Below, one piece after another: positions 1 through 8,812 of a stretch of 64,000 nucleotides of DNA. The stretch lies in NCBI RefSeq assembly GCF_027922045.1, contig NZ_BSEX01000001.1, positions 1-64,000 on the forward strand. The letters are read 5' to 3'. The DNA is from Microbacterium terregens (GTDB lineage: Bacteria; Pseudomonadota; Alphaproteobacteria; Sphingomonadales; Sphingomonadaceae). Position 1 is the stretch's first letter. Every line of letters starts with the position of its first letter. The notes beneath the pieces are model-generated. The model saw only the letters and a list, made by a program, of their open reading frames with translations. It had not been told where the DNA came from and did no database searches. The translations under genes were made by a program, and so were the position numbers.

Positions 1-27
1 GTCCCCGAACTCACCGAAAAGCTGTAA
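1..27 (+). CDS. 3' end of an unidentified gene
   Basis: The window opens inside a reading frame whose last eight residues are VPELTEKL, followed by a TAA at 25-27 and then a strong terminator. The residues are too few to name the product. The reading as a gene end rests on the position of the terminator directly after the stop codon. Confidence 0.55.
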   Translation, partial: VPELTEKL

Positions 28-31
28 GCCA

Positions 32-60
32 AAGGGGCGGGAGCAATCCCGCCCCTTCTT
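32..60 (+). terminator. Rho-independent terminator
   Basis: A perfect 11-base-pair stem (32-42 with 47-57) closes on a GCAA tetraloop and is followed by TTCTTT. It lies five bases after the stop codon of the truncated first gene. Confidence 0.85.
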
Positions 61-94
61 TCACGCGGAACGCCCGCCTACCCCCCACTGGCAT

Positions 95-186
95 ACCCCG
101 GCGCAGGCCGGGGCCCAGCTACGGTGCCGTCGAAGTAGCGGGCCCCATCCGCCACACCCCAACTGGACCCCGGCCTTCGCCGGGGT
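95..186. repeat. Inverted pair of GC-rich palindromic units
   Basis: Two 24-base units, 95-118 and 163-186, are inverted copies of each other with two mismatches. Each is itself a hairpin with a CCCCGGC/GCCGGGG stem. They lie in the intergenic space between the first gene and the leftward gene ending at 293. The form is that of a REP-like intergenic element. No transposase is nearby. Confidence 0.6.
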
Positions 187-292
187 ACCCGAGGTGAACG
201 GCGTCCGGCTGTCCACGGGATGACACCCTCCTCACCCTCCGCGCCCGCGGCTCCCGTCTGCGCGGGAGCACGCGCCTACAAGGAAGGGAATA

Positions 293-739
293 TCAATCTT
301 CGGCGGCCCTCGCTGGAGCGCCCAGCAAGCGAGACGCTTCCGTTATTGGAAGTCCGCTTTCTGTGGGGACGTAAATGACGTTGGCATCTTTCGCATCGAT
401 CGCCTGGATCTGCAGGTAACGCAGATATCCCTCGGGGCCTCCCAAGCTGTCCTGCAGGATACGGTTCGCTCGTGCAGCGCCCTCGGCGCGCAGGACTTCG
501 GCGTCGGCAAGAAGCCTTGCACTTTCCAGCTTGGCGCGTGCCTCAAGGACAGCAACCTGCCTGGTGGATTGCGCCTCGGCCAACATGGCTCGACCCGCGG
601 CTTCTTGCGAATAGACTTTGTACGCAGGCCAGCCAGCTAACCAACCGGCGAACACCACAAATAATAGTAGAGTGGCACAACCACCCAGTTTCACGCCATC
701 CTGATTCAAAAACGCCCCCTTTTCGATGGTTCTTCTCAA
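293..739 (-). CDS. Short membrane protein resembling an SPFH/band-7 C-terminal part
   Basis: About 148 residues. An N-terminal hydrophobic segment (about residues 18-38) is followed by an Ala/Glu/Arg-rich helical stretch and a conserved-looking tail (NVIYVPTESGLPI). The helix plus the 'vIYVPTE' ending resembles the C-terminal part of prohibitin or HflK-type proteins, but the band-7 core domain is absent, so this is a stand-alone short relative or a remnant. The longest frame starts with TTG at 739 and no good ribosome site is visible, so the start is uncertain. Function unknown. Confidence 0.55.
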   Translation of the reverse strand: MRRTIEKGAFLNQDGVKLGGCATLLLFVVFAGWLAGWPAYKVYSQEAAGRAMLAEAQSTRQVAVLEARAKLESARLLADAEVLRAEGAARANRILQDSLGGPEGYLRYLQIQAIDAKDANVIYVPTESGLPITEASRLLGAPARAAED

Positions 740-967
740 CGGGTGAACTGAAATTCATCCTGAGGAACGGTTTAGCGGGCCCGGACGCCCCTCGACAACG
801 GCATTTCGCTGCCTCAAGCGGTCGCCTTCGACTTGCTCATGAAACGCTTCGGGCAATCTCGCGACTGACTGGGCGCGCGTACTCGAGCCCCCATTGATCC
901 GGCCCATCCCCGCCGCTATCTCCCCCATGCGGCGACCACGTTCCCGCCCCGCCAAAGGGTATCAAGA

Positions 968-1001
968 CCGGGACGGCCCGGCACCTCGCTCGTACGGAGG
1001 T
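968..1001 (+). promoter_or_regulatory. ACGG-loop hairpin plus RBS-covering stem before the SMR exporter (possible guanidine-II-like leader)
   Basis: CCGGG-ACGG-CCCGG at 968-981 forms a five-pair stem with an ACGG tetraloop, the loop type typical of mini-ykkC (guanidine-II) riboswitches, which often precede sugE/gdx genes. A second stem ACCTC/GAGGT (983-987 with 997-1001) covers the Shine-Dalgarno sequence, and a second ACGG lies at 994-997. That second ACGG is not closed by a proper stem, so the match to the two-hairpin consensus is incomplete. The assignment is an inference supported by the downstream gene. Confidence 0.35.
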
Positions 1002-1005
1002 TGCT

Positions 1006-1323
1006 TTGGCTTGGATCGTTCTTATCATCGCGGGTCTGTTTGAGGTCGTCTGGGCCTCCGCCATGAAGCAGTCGCACGGCTTCACCCGCCTGTGGCCCAG
1101 CGTCATCACCATCTCGGGCATGCTGGTGAGCTTCGGCCTGCTCTCCTGGTCCATGAAGTCGCTGCCGCTCGGCACCGCCTATACGGTGTGGACCGGGATC
1201 GGCGCGGTCGGCGCCTTTGCGATCGGCATCCTGGTGCTGGGCGAATCCGCCAGCCCCATGCGCCTGATCGCCGCCCTGCTGATCGTCAGCGGCCTTGCGT
1301 TGATGAAGCTCGCCGGAAGCTGA
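1006..1323 (+). CDS. gdx: Guanidinium exporter, SMR family (SugE/Gdx-like)
   Basis: 105 residues with four predicted transmembrane helices, the standard size of a small multidrug resistance protein. The first helix carries the essential Glu of the family in the AGLFEVVWA segment, typical of the SugE/Gdx branch rather than EmrE. SugE/Gdx proteins export guanidinium in exchange for protons as dual-topology dimers in the inner membrane. The start is TTG at 1006, five bases after a GGAGG site (996-1000). The preceding hairpins may be a guanidine-responsive leader. An inverted repeat that could end transcription follows. Confidence 0.85.
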   Translation: MAWIVLIIAGLFEVVWASAMKQSHGFTRLWPSVITISGMLVSFGLLSWSMKSLPLGTAYTVWTGIGAVGAFAIGILVLGESASPMRLIAALLIVSGLALMKLAGS

Positions 1324-1348
1324 CCGGCCCCCGCGGCTGTCCTACATC

Positions 1349-1372
1349 GGCGCCAGCTCCTTCACTGGCGCC
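1349..1372 (+). terminator. Inverted repeat after the SMR exporter
   Basis: GGCGCCAG (1349-1356) pairs perfectly with CTGGCGCC (1365-1372) across an eight-base loop, 25 bases after the exporter stop. It lacks a U-tract, so termination is only possible. Confidence 0.4.
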
Positions 1373-1680
1373 ATGCTCGCCACCTACCCTTTTCCCGTCC
1401 TCGGATGCGCCCGCCGGCACCGCTGCGGCGTGTCGTCTTGGCCTAACCTTAGACTAACTTTCCGATCCGCAGCGCCTGGCGCGCGCGACGTGTGTGGCAT
1501 TCCTGCACGAACCGCATGTCGCATGCGAAGAACCCCTGTTACGAGGGTTGACAGCCGGCGCGGGTACCGTAGCCTGCACGCAACTTCCGCATTCGTCAGC
1601 CACCGGCACCAATAGTCCGGGGGCGCTGGCGAAGGCGGGACACGACTTGCCATCACAGGCGAGCGGTAAGGAGAGGAACG
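1373..1680. other. Intergenic stretch with no supported gene
   Basis: About 300 bases separate the exporter from the DUF2147 gene. Frames here are short and of low-complexity Arg-rich translation, as expected of non-coding GC-rich DNA. The promoter of the downstream gene should lie in its right half; I could not pick a clear -35/-10 pair. A good AGGAGAGG ribosome site ends it at about 1670-1677. Confidence 0.5.
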
Positions 1681-2091
1681 ATGATGCTGACGATGTTGCT
1701 CGCAGCGGCGGTCGCTGCCGCACCCCAGCCGCAGGACGCAGCCCTCGGCCGCTGGAAAGCCGAAACCAAGAACGGAATTGTCGAGATCAGCCGCTGCGGA
1801 GAATCGATCTGCGGCCGCCTGATCAGTTCCGATCACCTGCGCACCGACCCCACGCTCAAGGACGTCAAGAACAGCAATCCGGCGCTTCGCAGCCGGCCGC
1901 TCAAGGGGATGCAAATCCTGGGCGGGTTCAAGTCCAACGGCAAGGAATGGGTCGACGGCACGATCTACAATGCCGACGACGGCAAGACCTACAGCGCCAA
2001 GGTGACCCCGGTCGGCGCCAACCAGCTCAAGGTCCGCGGCTGCGTCTTCGTCCCGCTCTGCAAGACGCAGACCTGGACCCGCGTCCGCTAA
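1681..2091 (+). CDS. DUF2147 secreted protein
   Basis: 136 residues. A short signal-like N-terminus (about residues 1-16) is followed by a DUF2147-type domain: a GRWKAETKNGIVEI opening, the ISRCGESICGRL pair of cysteines, and a C-terminal VRGCVFVPLCKTQTW segment with two more cysteines. This family is periplasmic or secreted and its role is unknown. A strong AGGAGAGG lies just upstream of the ATG. It is followed 34 bases later by the outer-membrane FadL-like gene, with which it may be co-transcribed. Confidence 0.8.
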   Translation: MMLTMLLAAAVAAAPQPQDAALGRWKAETKNGIVEISRCGESICGRLISSDHLRTDPTLKDVKNSNPALRSRPLKGMQILGGFKSNGKEWVDGTIYNADDGKTYSAKVTPVGANQLKVRGCVFVPLCKTQTWTRVR

Positions 2092-2125
2092 CTTCGCTTC
2101 GCATCAACCGTCAGGAAAGAGCCAA

Positions 2126-3427
2126 ATGTCCCCTCGTATCAAGTTCTCGCTGCTCGCCGCTGCTCCGCTGTGGCTGGTCGCCTCCAGCGGCGTCGCCCAT
2201 GCCCAGGCCTTCTACCTCCAGGAACAGTCGGCTCGCGCCGCCGGCCGCGCCTTTTCGGGTGAAGTCGCCGACACCGGCCCGCAGTCGCTGTGGTGGAACC
2301 CGGCTGCCATCGCCGAGATGGACAGCGCCGAGGCCTCGATCGCGATCTCCGCGATCCTGCCGCGTGGCAAGGTGGTCGACGACGGCACGGTGATCGTGCG
2401 CCCGGGCCAGCCGCCCGCGCCGATCGGCGGCCAGTCGGTGTCCAAGAACCCGATCAACAACGGCTTCCTCCCCTCCGGCGCGGTCGCCATGCCGCTCAAC
2501 GAGCGGGTCTCGATCGGCCTGGCGGTGACCTCGCCGTACAGCTTCACCACCAACTATGATTCGGACAGCTGGGCTCGCTACAGCGCCGACAAGACCCGGC
2601 TGCGCACCATCGACATCCAGCCGTCGATCGGCGTTGCCGTTACCGACTGGCTGCGCGTCGGCGCGGCGCTGAACGTCGAATACACCGATGCGGAGCTCGG
2701 CAACGCGCTCCCGAACCTCTCGGCCGCGCTGCCGGACGGCAAGCAGGTGCTGAGCGGCGACGGCTGGGACTTCGGCTGGACCGCCGGCGTGCAGATGCAC
2801 AATGACTGGGCGACCGTCGGCATCAGCTACAAGTCGGCGATCGAGCATACGCTCAAGGGCAGCCTGGAAGTGAGCGGCCTCGTCGGTCCTCTCGCGGGCC
2901 AGAACCGCACGCTCGACGGGGTGAAGGCGAAGTTCAAGACGCCCGCGCAGATCATCGTCGGCGGTCGTTTCCGCACCACCGATGCGCTGACGCTCAACGT
3001 CCAGGGCATCCGCTACACCTGGGCGGACTTCGATGCGATCCGGCTCGGCTCCCCGATCAACTCGGCGATCCCGGAGAACTACCGCAACACCTGGAGCCTG
3101 GCCGGCGGCTTCGATTATGCCGCGACCCCGGACCTGACGCTGCGTGCCGGTGTCCAGCGCACGCTGACCCCGACCCGCGACGGCGAGCGCGACGCGCGCG
3201 TGCCGGACTCGAACCGCTGGAACTTCGGTGCCGGCGGCTCCTACAACATCAGCCCCAGCTTCACGATCGACGCGGGCGCTAACTATGTCGCGTTCAAGGA
3301 CGAGACCATCGACCGCATCACCGCGGCCTATGCCGGCACGCCGGTGCAGACGCCGGTCGTGACGGACGGCCGACTGGAAGACGCCTACGCGCTGATCTTC
3401 ACCCTCGGCGGCCGCGTCCGCTTCTAA
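2126..3427 (+). CDS. Outer-membrane hydrophobic-compound transporter, OmpP1/FadL/TodX family
   Basis: 433 residues. A signal peptide ends near residue 26 (VAHA-QAFYLQEQSARAAGRAFSG). The N-terminal 'plug' region with the conserved QSLWWNPAA motif identifies the FadL/TodX family. The remainder shows alternating beta-strands of a barrel and ends in an aromatic residue (GGRVRF), as required for outer-membrane insertion. Members let fatty acids or aromatic hydrocarbons cross the outer membrane. The substrate cannot be told from sequence. Length is typical (about 400-450). Confidence 0.88.
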   Translation: MSPRIKFSLLAAAPLWLVASSGVAHAQAFYLQEQSARAAGRAFSGEVADTGPQSLWWNPAAIAEMDSAEASIAISAILPRGKVVDDGTVIVRPGQPPAPIGGQSVSKNPINNGFLPSGAVAMPLNERVSIGLAVTSPYSFTTNYDSDSWARYSADKTRLRTIDIQPSIGVAVTDWLRVGAALNVEYTDAELGNALPNLSAALPDGKQVLSGDGWDFGWTAGVQMHNDWATVGISYKSAIEHTLKGSLEVSGLVGPLAGQNRTLDGVKAKFKTPAQIIVGGRFRTTDALTLNVQGIRYTWADFDAIRLGSPINSAIPENYRNTWSLAGGFDYAATPDLTLRAGVQRTLTPTRDGERDARVPDSNRWNFGAGGSYNISPSFTIDAGANYVAFKDETIDRITAAYAGTPVQTPVVTDGRLEDAYALIFTLGGRVRF

Positions 3428-3489
3428 CCACGCCGGGCGCGCACTGTCCCCCACCGGGCCGGTGCGCGCCTGTCGATCCGAAGAGCTGC

Positions 3490-3566
3490 TGGTGCCCCGG
3501 GAGAGACTCGAACTCCCGACCTGCGGTTTAGGAAACCGTTGCTCTGTCCTGCTGAGCTACCGGGGC
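3490..3566 (-). tRNA. tRNA-Arg (anticodon CCT)
   Basis: The reverse strand folds into a cloverleaf: acceptor GCCCCGG/CCGGGGC, D arm with AGCTCAGCAGGA, anticodon loop TTCCTAA (CCT), T arm with GGTTCGAGT-type loop, and an encoded CCA at 3490-3492. The outermost anticodon-stem pair is a mismatch. It stands alone between the porin and the KaiC-like gene. Confidence 0.93.
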
Positions 3567-3713
3567 CACGGCCAACCCACTAAGTTTGCGCGGGTTGCCC
3601 GTCAACGCAGGACAGGGCTTCCGGCTCGCGATCCAAGTAGCGGACTCCCCTAAATCACTGGGATCTAGTCGTTGTCCGGCCGATCAAGACGATGCTAGGG
3701 GGCGATACTGCCC

Positions 3714-5231
3714 TTGCTGGACATTCTCGACATGACCGAAGCTGCCTCGCTGATCCCGTTCGGAAATGAGGGTCTGGACCAGATCCTCCGCGGCGGCCTG
3801 CCGACGAACCGGCTCTATTTGCTGGAGGGTGCGCCCGGATCGGGCAAGACGACCTTGTCGCTCCAGTTCCTGCGCGAAGGTGCGCGTCGGGACGAGCGGG
3901 CGCTCTACGTGACCTTGTCCGAGACCAAGGAAGAGCTCGCGATCGTCGCCGCTTCCCACGGCTGGAGCATCGACGAGTTCGACGTCTTCGAACTCAGCAT
4001 GGCGGACGAGGTGCTGGGCGTCGGCCGCGAGCAGTCGATCCTCTATTCCTGGGAGATGGAACTCGGCGAGACGATCAAGCTGATCGAAGCCGAGGTGGAG
4101 CGCGTGAAGCCGAGCCGCATCGTGTTCGACAGCCTGTCGGAGATGCGGCTGCTGGCACAGGATCCCCTCCGCTATCGGCGTCAGGTGCTGGCACTCAAGC
4201 AGTTCTTCGCCGGACGCGACACGACCGTGCTGCTGGTCGACGACCTCACCGCATCGCGCGACGGCGGCGACGGCCACCTCCACAGCCTGTGCCACGGGGT
4301 CATCACGCTCGAACGGCTGACGCTCGAGTTCGGCGCGGCACGCCGGCGCCTGCAGGTCCAGAAGCTGCGCGGCGTCGACTTCGTGGCAGGCTTCCACGAC
4401 TTCACCATCCGCAAGGGCGGGCTCGACATCTACCCGCGGCTGATCGCTGCCGCCCACCAGCGCGCCTCCGTCGGCGAAGCGATTCCGAGCGGCGTTCCGG
4501 AGCTCGACGCGCTGCTGGACGGCGGGCCGCTACGCGGCACTTCCACCCTCATTACGGGCCCTGCCGGCACCGGCAAGACGACGATCGCTCTCCAATATGC
4601 CTATGCCGCCTGCGAACGCGGCGAACGGGCCGTGATCTATGAGTTCGACGAGCGCATCGGCACGCTCCTGGCCCGCGCGCGTGCGTTCAACCTGGACCTC
4701 CAGAAGCATATCGACGCCGGGCTGCTGATCGTGGAACAGATCGATCCGGCCGAGCTGTCGCCGGGCGAGTTCGCCGCCCGCGTGCGCCGCCGGGTCGAAG
4801 GCGACGCGGCGCAGGTGATCGTGATCGACAGCCTCAACGGCTATCTCGCCGCCATGCCCCAGGAACAGCAGTTGGTGCTGCAGATGCACGAGTTGCTGTC
4901 GTTCCTGAACCAGCAGGCCGTCGCCACTTTCCTCATCAACCCGCAGCAGGGTCTGGTGGGAACGATGTCGTCGAACATCAACATCTCCTACGTCGCGGAC
5001 GCGGTGATGCTGCTGCGCTTCTTCGAGGCGGAGGGCCGCATCCGCAAGGCGGTTTCCGTGCTCAAGAACCGCGCGGGCGCGCATGAGGACACGATCCGCG
5101 AGTTCCGCGTCGATGCGGAGGGCATTCGCGTAGGGGCGCCGCTGGTGGCATTCCAGGGCGTATTGACTGGAACTCCGGAGTATACGGGCGAGCGCTTGCC
5201 CTTGATGGAAAACCGCGAACGTGGGGCATAG
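3714..5231 (+). CDS. KaiC-like ATPase with two RecA domains
   Basis: 505 residues arranged as two KaiC/RecA domains. Domain 1 has Walker A GAPGSGKTT near residue 39; domain 2 has GPAGTGKTT near residue 282, followed by Walker B-like VIVIDSLNGY. Such two-domain KaiC homologues in non-cyanobacteria usually lack KaiA and KaiB and sit beside histidine kinases, as here: the kinase gene starts 11 bases before this stop codon. A role in stress or light signalling is known for some relatives but is inferred here. The start is taken as TTG 3714, 11 bases after AGGGGG; an ATG at 3732 is the alternative. Confidence 0.82.
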   Translation: MLDILDMTEAASLIPFGNEGLDQILRGGLPTNRLYLLEGAPGSGKTTLSLQFLREGARRDERALYVTLSETKEELAIVAASHGWSIDEFDVFELSMADEVLGVGREQSILYSWEMELGETIKLIEAEVERVKPSRIVFDSLSEMRLLAQDPLRYRRQVLALKQFFAGRDTTVLLVDDLTASRDGGDGHLHSLCHGVITLERLTLEFGAARRRLQVQKLRGVDFVAGFHDFTIRKGGLDIYPRLIAAAHQRASVGEAIPSGVPELDALLDGGPLRGTSTLITGPAGTGKTTIALQYAYAACERGERAVIYEFDERIGTLLARARAFNLDLQKHIDAGLLIVEQIDPAELSPGEFAARVRRRVEGDAAQVIVIDSLNGYLAAMPQEQQLVLQMHELLSFLNQQAVATFLINPQQGLVGTMSSNINISYVADAVMLLRFFEAEGRIRKAVSVLKNRAGAHEDTIREFRVDAEGIRVGAPLVAFQGVLTGTPEYTGERLPLMENRERGA

Positions 5232-7272
5232 GACCGCAGCAGAAGGTCATCGCGTCCTGGTGGTCGCACCGTTCGGGCGCGATGCCGAAGCCGTCGTGGG
5301 GCTGCTTCGGGACCAGCGCTATGACGCCGATGCCTGCGCCGACCTGAACTCGGTCGCGGCGCGCCTGGACGAACACGTCGGCGTGGTGTTGCTGACCGAG
5401 GAGGCGATGCGGTTCGGCGCGCAGGCCCTCCGCGCGGTGCTCGCGGGCCAGCCGAGCTGGTCGGACATTCCGTTCATCCTGCTCGCGGCGCGGCAGCGCA
5501 GCAGGGGAACGGGTTCGGAGGAACTCCGCGCGCGCCTGCTGGAGCTCACCGGCAACGCCATTGTGCTCGAACGGCCGCTGAGCGTCGCCTCGCTGCTGAG
5601 CGCGACCGATTCCGCGATGCGCTCCCGCCAGCGGCAGTTCGAGACGCGCGACCGGATGCTCGACCTGGAGGCCAGCCGCACGGCCCTTGCCGCAAGCGAG
5701 GCCGAGCTGCGTCGGATCGCGGACTCCCTCCCCGTCCTGATCGCCTTCGTCGACCGGGGCGGACGCTATCGGTTCGGTAACCGCGCCTATGAGGACTGGT
5801 TCTACGTCTCTCCGGAGCAGATCATCGGCCGCCATGTCCGCGAGGTGCTCGGCGAAGAAGCGTATCAGGTACGTCAGGCGGACATCCGGCGCGCGCTGGC
5901 TGGAGAAACGGTGCGCATGGAGGTCCCGACGCCCCGCCGGGACGGGCGTCGTCGCGACACCGAGATCCGCTATCTCCCACGCCGGAACGCGCAAGGGGAA
6001 GTCGACGGTTTCCACGTCTTCGGCATCGACATCACCGATCGCAAGCAGACCGAAGAGCTGCTCGCCGAGCGCGTGGCGGAGCGGACCGCGGCGCTCCAGG
6101 CGGAGATGGAGAACCGCGCGCGTGCCGAAGCCGCCCTGCTCCAGAGCCAGAAGATGGAAGCGGTCGGCCAGCTGACCGGCGGCATCGCGCACGACTTCAA
6201 CAACATGCTGACCGGCGTGATCGGCGCCATGGACATCATGAAGCGCCGGATCGCTGCCGGCCGGATTGACGACCTGGACCGCTTCATGGACGCGGCCACG
6301 ACCTCGGCGCAGCGGGCGGCGGCGCTGACCGCACGGCTCCTCGCCTTCTCGCGCCGGCAGTCGCTCGACACGCGCCCGATCGAGATCAACGGGCTGATCG
6401 CCTCGCTGGAGCAGCTTCTTCGCCGTTCCATCCGCGAGAACATCGCGCTCCACGTCGCGCCTGCGGCCGACGCGCTCTGGGCGGAGACCGACGCCAACCA
6501 GCTCGAGAACGCGATCCTGAACCTCACGATCAACGCGCGCGACGCGATGCCCGAGGGCGGGCAGCTGACCATCGAGACGCGCACCGTCGAGCTGGACGAA
6601 GCCTATGTGGCGACCCGGCCCGACGTGAAGCCCGGCCGCTACGTGGTCATCGCCGTCTCCGACACGGGAGTCGGCATGGCGCCGGAGCTGGTCCAGAAGG
6701 TCTTCGACCCGTTCTTCACCACCAAGCCGATCGGCCAGGGAACCGGCCTCGGCCTCTCCATGGTCTATGGCTTCGTTCGCCAGTCGGGCGGACAGGTCCG
6801 CATCCACAGCCAGGCCGGGGCCGGGACGACCGTGTCGCTCTACCTGCGCGCGGTCGATGCACAGCCCGAGCACGACCACGCCGCATCCAGCCGGTCCGTG
6901 CCGGAGGGGAACGGACAGACCGTGCTCCTGGTGGAGGACGACCCTTCCGTCCGGCTGCTCGTACGCGAGGTGCTGGAGGAACTGGCCTATATGCCCATCG
7001 AGGCGGAAGAACCGAATGCGGCGATCGCCGTCCTGGCCTCCGACCGGCACATCGACCTGATGGTCTCCGACGTGGGGCTGCCGGGCATGAACGGCCGCCA
7101 GCTTGCCGAAGTCGCCCGTCAGCACCGCCCGGAACTGCCGATCCTGTTCGTGACGGGCTATGCGGAGAATGCCGCGATCCGGGCCGACTTCCTGGGCACC
7201 AACATGGCGATGATCACCAAGCCGTTCGCGATCCAGGAACTGTCGGCCAAGATCCGCGAGATGCTCGGCTGA
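5221..7272 (+). CDS. Hybrid sensor histidine kinase with receiver domains
   Basis: 683 residues. Order: a receiver-like N-terminus without a clear phospho-acceptor (about 1-125), a PAS sensor (about 160-285), a short coiled coil, a HisKA dimerisation domain with the phospho-acceptor His in [11 protein letters not shown] (about 325), a HATPase_c domain with N box [10 protein letters not shown] and G boxes DTGVGM and [10 protein letters not shown], and a C-terminal receiver domain with the Asp in [13 protein letters not shown]. The form is that of a soluble FixL-type kinase with its own receiver. It overlaps the KaiC-like gene by 11 bases, so the two are translated together and probably act in one pathway. 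Confidence 0.9.
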   Translation: MGHRTAAEGHRVLVVAPFGRDAEAVVGLLRDQRYDADACADLNSVAARLDEHVGVVLLTEEAMRFGAQALRAVLAGQPSWSDIPFILLAARQRSRGTGSEELRARLLELTGNAIVLERPLSVASLLSATDSAMRSRQRQFETRDRMLDLEASRTALAASEAELRRIADSLPVLIAFVDRGGRYRFGNRAYEDWFYVSPEQIIGRHVREVLGEEAYQVRQADIRRALAGETVRMEVPTPRRDGRRRDTEIRYLPRRNAQGEVDGFHVFGIDITDRKQTEELLAERVAERTAALQAEMENRARAEAALLQSQKMEAVGQLTGGIAHDFNNMLTGVIGAMDIMKRRIAAGRIDDLDRFMDAATTSAQRAAALTARLLAFSRRQSLDTRPIEINGLIASLEQLLRRSIRENIALHVAPAADALWAETDANQLENAILNLTINARDAMPEGGQLTIETRTVELDEAYVATRPDVKPGRYVVIAVSDTGVGMAPELVQKVFDPFFTTKPIGQGTGLGLSMVYGFVRQSGGQVRIHSQAGAGTTVSLYLRAVDAQPEHDHAASSRSVPEGNGQTVLLVEDDPSVRLLVREVLEELAYMPIEAEEPNAAIAVLASDRHIDLMVSDVGLPGMNGRQLAEVARQHRPELPILFVTGYAENAAIRADFLGTNMAMITKPFAIQELSAKIREMLG

Positions 7273-7276
7273 CGGT

Positions 7277-7705
7277 TTAGTTGCGGGCGCCGGGCGGAAC
7301 GACCGGCAGGGGAAGCGGCGCGACCGGCACCCCCTCCTCGACCAGAGCCCGTGCCTCCTGAGGCGTCGCCTGACCGTGGATCGGAGCCGTCGCCTCCTCG
7401 CCCAGGTGCATGGCGCGCGCCCGGTCGGCAAAGCGGGAGCCCACCCATTCGGAGCCTTCGAGCGCCTTCTCCTGCACCTTGGCAAGCGCGGCGAGAGCGG
7501 CCTTCATCGGATCGGCATTCGTCGCCGCGCGCTGGTTGCCCTTGGCGGCCACGTTGGGCGCCATGACCGCCTTCTCGACCGAGGCGCTGTCGCACAGTGG
7601 GCAGCGAACCAGCCCCCGCTCCTTCTGGTCGGCGTAGTCGGCGCTCGACCCGAACCAGCTTTCGAAGACATGGCCGCCGTCGCAGCGAAGATCGAAGACG
7701 ATCAT
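7277..7705 (-). CDS. DUF1178 zinc-ribbon-like protein
   Basis: 142 residues starting MIVFDLRCDGGHVFESWF, the diagnostic start of DUF1178, with a CPLC knuckle near residue 36 that with C8 could bind a metal. Function unknown. It is the last gene of a leftward operon; its ATG overlaps the nitrilase stop (ATGA at 7702-7705). Alphaproteobacteria commonly keep this gene next to the nitrilase and glutaredoxin genes. Confidence 0.85.
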   Translation of the reverse strand: MIVFDLRCDGGHVFESWFGSSADYADQKERGLVRCPLCDSASVEKAVMAPNVAAKGNQRAATNADPMKAALAALAKVQEKALEGSEWVGSRFADRARAMHLGEEATAPIHGQATPQEARALVEEGVPVAPLPLPVVPPGARN

Positions 7706-8526
7706 GCGACGCGCTCGACCGGCGGGATCGCGCGTCGATGCCGCAGCACCGGCAGACGCTCGCGCACGTCGCGAAGGATGTCGCGGTCGAGTTCGGCAAA
7801 GCCCAGGCCGGGTGCGTCGCCCATGTCGAGCAGCACCGTGCCCCAGGGATCGACCACCAGCGAATGGCCATAGGTCTCGCGACCGTCCGCATGCACGCCC
7901 GTCTGTGCCGCGGCGATCACGAAGGCAGCAGCCTCGACAGCGCGAGCCCGCAGCAGCACGTGCCAATGGGCAGCGCCCGTCGGGCGGGTGAAGGCAGAGG
8001 GCACCGCAAGCAACTCGGCACCCGCGTCGCTCAGCGCCCGGTAGAGGTCGGGGAAGCGCATGTCGTAGCAGATCGAGAGGCCGAGCGGTCCGGCCGGAGT
8101 GTCCACCACCACCACAGCCTCGCCAGGAGCATAGGCGGCGGATTCCTGCCAGCGTTCGCCGCTTGCCAGCGCGACATCGAACAGATGGAGCTTGTCATAT
8201 CGAGCGCGAACCATGCCGTCCGGTCCGATCACGAAGCTGCGGTTCGCCAGTTTTCCGTCCGGCCGGCGGATCGCCAGGGAGCCGAGTTGAACCCACAGGC
8301 GATGCTCCGCCGCGGCCGTCCGGACGGCCGCCAGCACGGGATCGCCGGCCTCGTCCGTCAGGACGGCCGCCGCCCTGCTCCGATCCCGATCGATCAGGCC
8401 GGACATCTCGGGCGTGAACAGCATGGCGGCGCCCCCGGCGGCCGCCTGGGCCACCGCGTCCGTCAGCACCGCCGCATTGGCGAGCGGGTCGATCCCGCTC
8501 GTCATCTGCAGCAGGGCGATCCTCAT
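7702..8526 (-). CDS. Carbon-nitrogen hydrolase (Nit/omega-amidase-like)
   Basis: 274 residues of one nitrilase-superfamily domain. The catalytic triad is visible: Glu in LFTPEMSG, Lys in RYDKLHLFD, Cys in LSICYDMRFP. The DMRFP sequence after the Cys points to the Nit1/Nit2 branch (omega-amidase or deaminated-glutathione amidase), which fits the glutaredoxin gene whose stop overlaps its start (ATGA). Cytoplasmic. The precise substrate is inferred. Confidence 0.88.
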   Translation of the reverse strand: MRIALLQMTSGIDPLANAAVLTDAVAQAAAGGAAMLFTPEMSGLIDRDRSRAAAVLTDEAGDPVLAAVRTAAAEHRLWVQLGSLAIRRPDGKLANRSFVIGPDGMVRARYDKLHLFDVALASGERWQESAAYAPGEAVVVVDTPAGPLGLSICYDMRFPDLYRALSDAGAELLAVPSAFTRPTGAAHWHVLLRARAVEAAAFVIAAAQTGVHADGRETYGHSLVVDPWGTVLLDMGDAPGLGFAELDRDILRDVRERLPVLRHRRAIPPVERVA

Positions 8527-8780
8527 TGTGCGAGCAGCGGGTCCAGTCCCCCCTGCCGGTCCAGCGCGGCGAGATCGTCCGAGCCGCCGATGTGGCGGCC
8601 GTCGATGAACACCTGAGGCACGGTGGTGCGGCCGTTCGCGCGCTGCAGCATCTCCGCACGGCGTTCGCCGCCCATGGTGATGTCAAATTCCTCGAACGCG
8701 GCCCCCTTGCTCTCGAGCAGCCGCTTCGCGCGGGTGCAATAGGGGCAGAAAGCCTTGGTGTAGATTTCGATCTTTGCCAT
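8523..8780 (-). CDS. grxC: Glutaredoxin 3
   Basis: 85 residues, the usual size of a class I glutaredoxin. The dithiol active site CPYC lies at residues 12-15 and the glutathione-binding TVPQVFIDG and GGSDDL motifs follow. It reduces disulfides and glutathionylated proteins in the cytoplasm. First gene of a three-gene leftward operon with the nitrilase and DUF1178 genes. Confidence 0.93.
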   Translation of the reverse strand: MAKIEIYTKAFCPYCTRAKRLLESKGAAFEEFDITMGGERRAEMLQRANGRTTVPQVFIDGRHIGGSDDLAALDRQGGLDPLLAQ

Positions 8781-8812
8781 GCGGCCTGAGGTGTGTCGGC
8801 GGGACCCGCTTG

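Noticed and set aside
472..897. Plus-strand frame of 141 codons opposite the SPFH-like gene
   Set aside because: Low-complexity translation with no ribosome site; the minus-strand protein has a membrane segment and family resemblance.
2111..3454. Long open frame on the minus strand opposite the FadL-like gene
   Set aside because: It mirrors a well-identified gene, translates to Arg/Val/Ala-rich low-complexity sequence and is a by-product of GC-rich codon use. The same applies to long frames opposite the hybrid kinase (5,062-7,485), the 13-15 kb gene (12,900-15,287), the antiporter (17,949-19,574) and radA (20,174-21,751).
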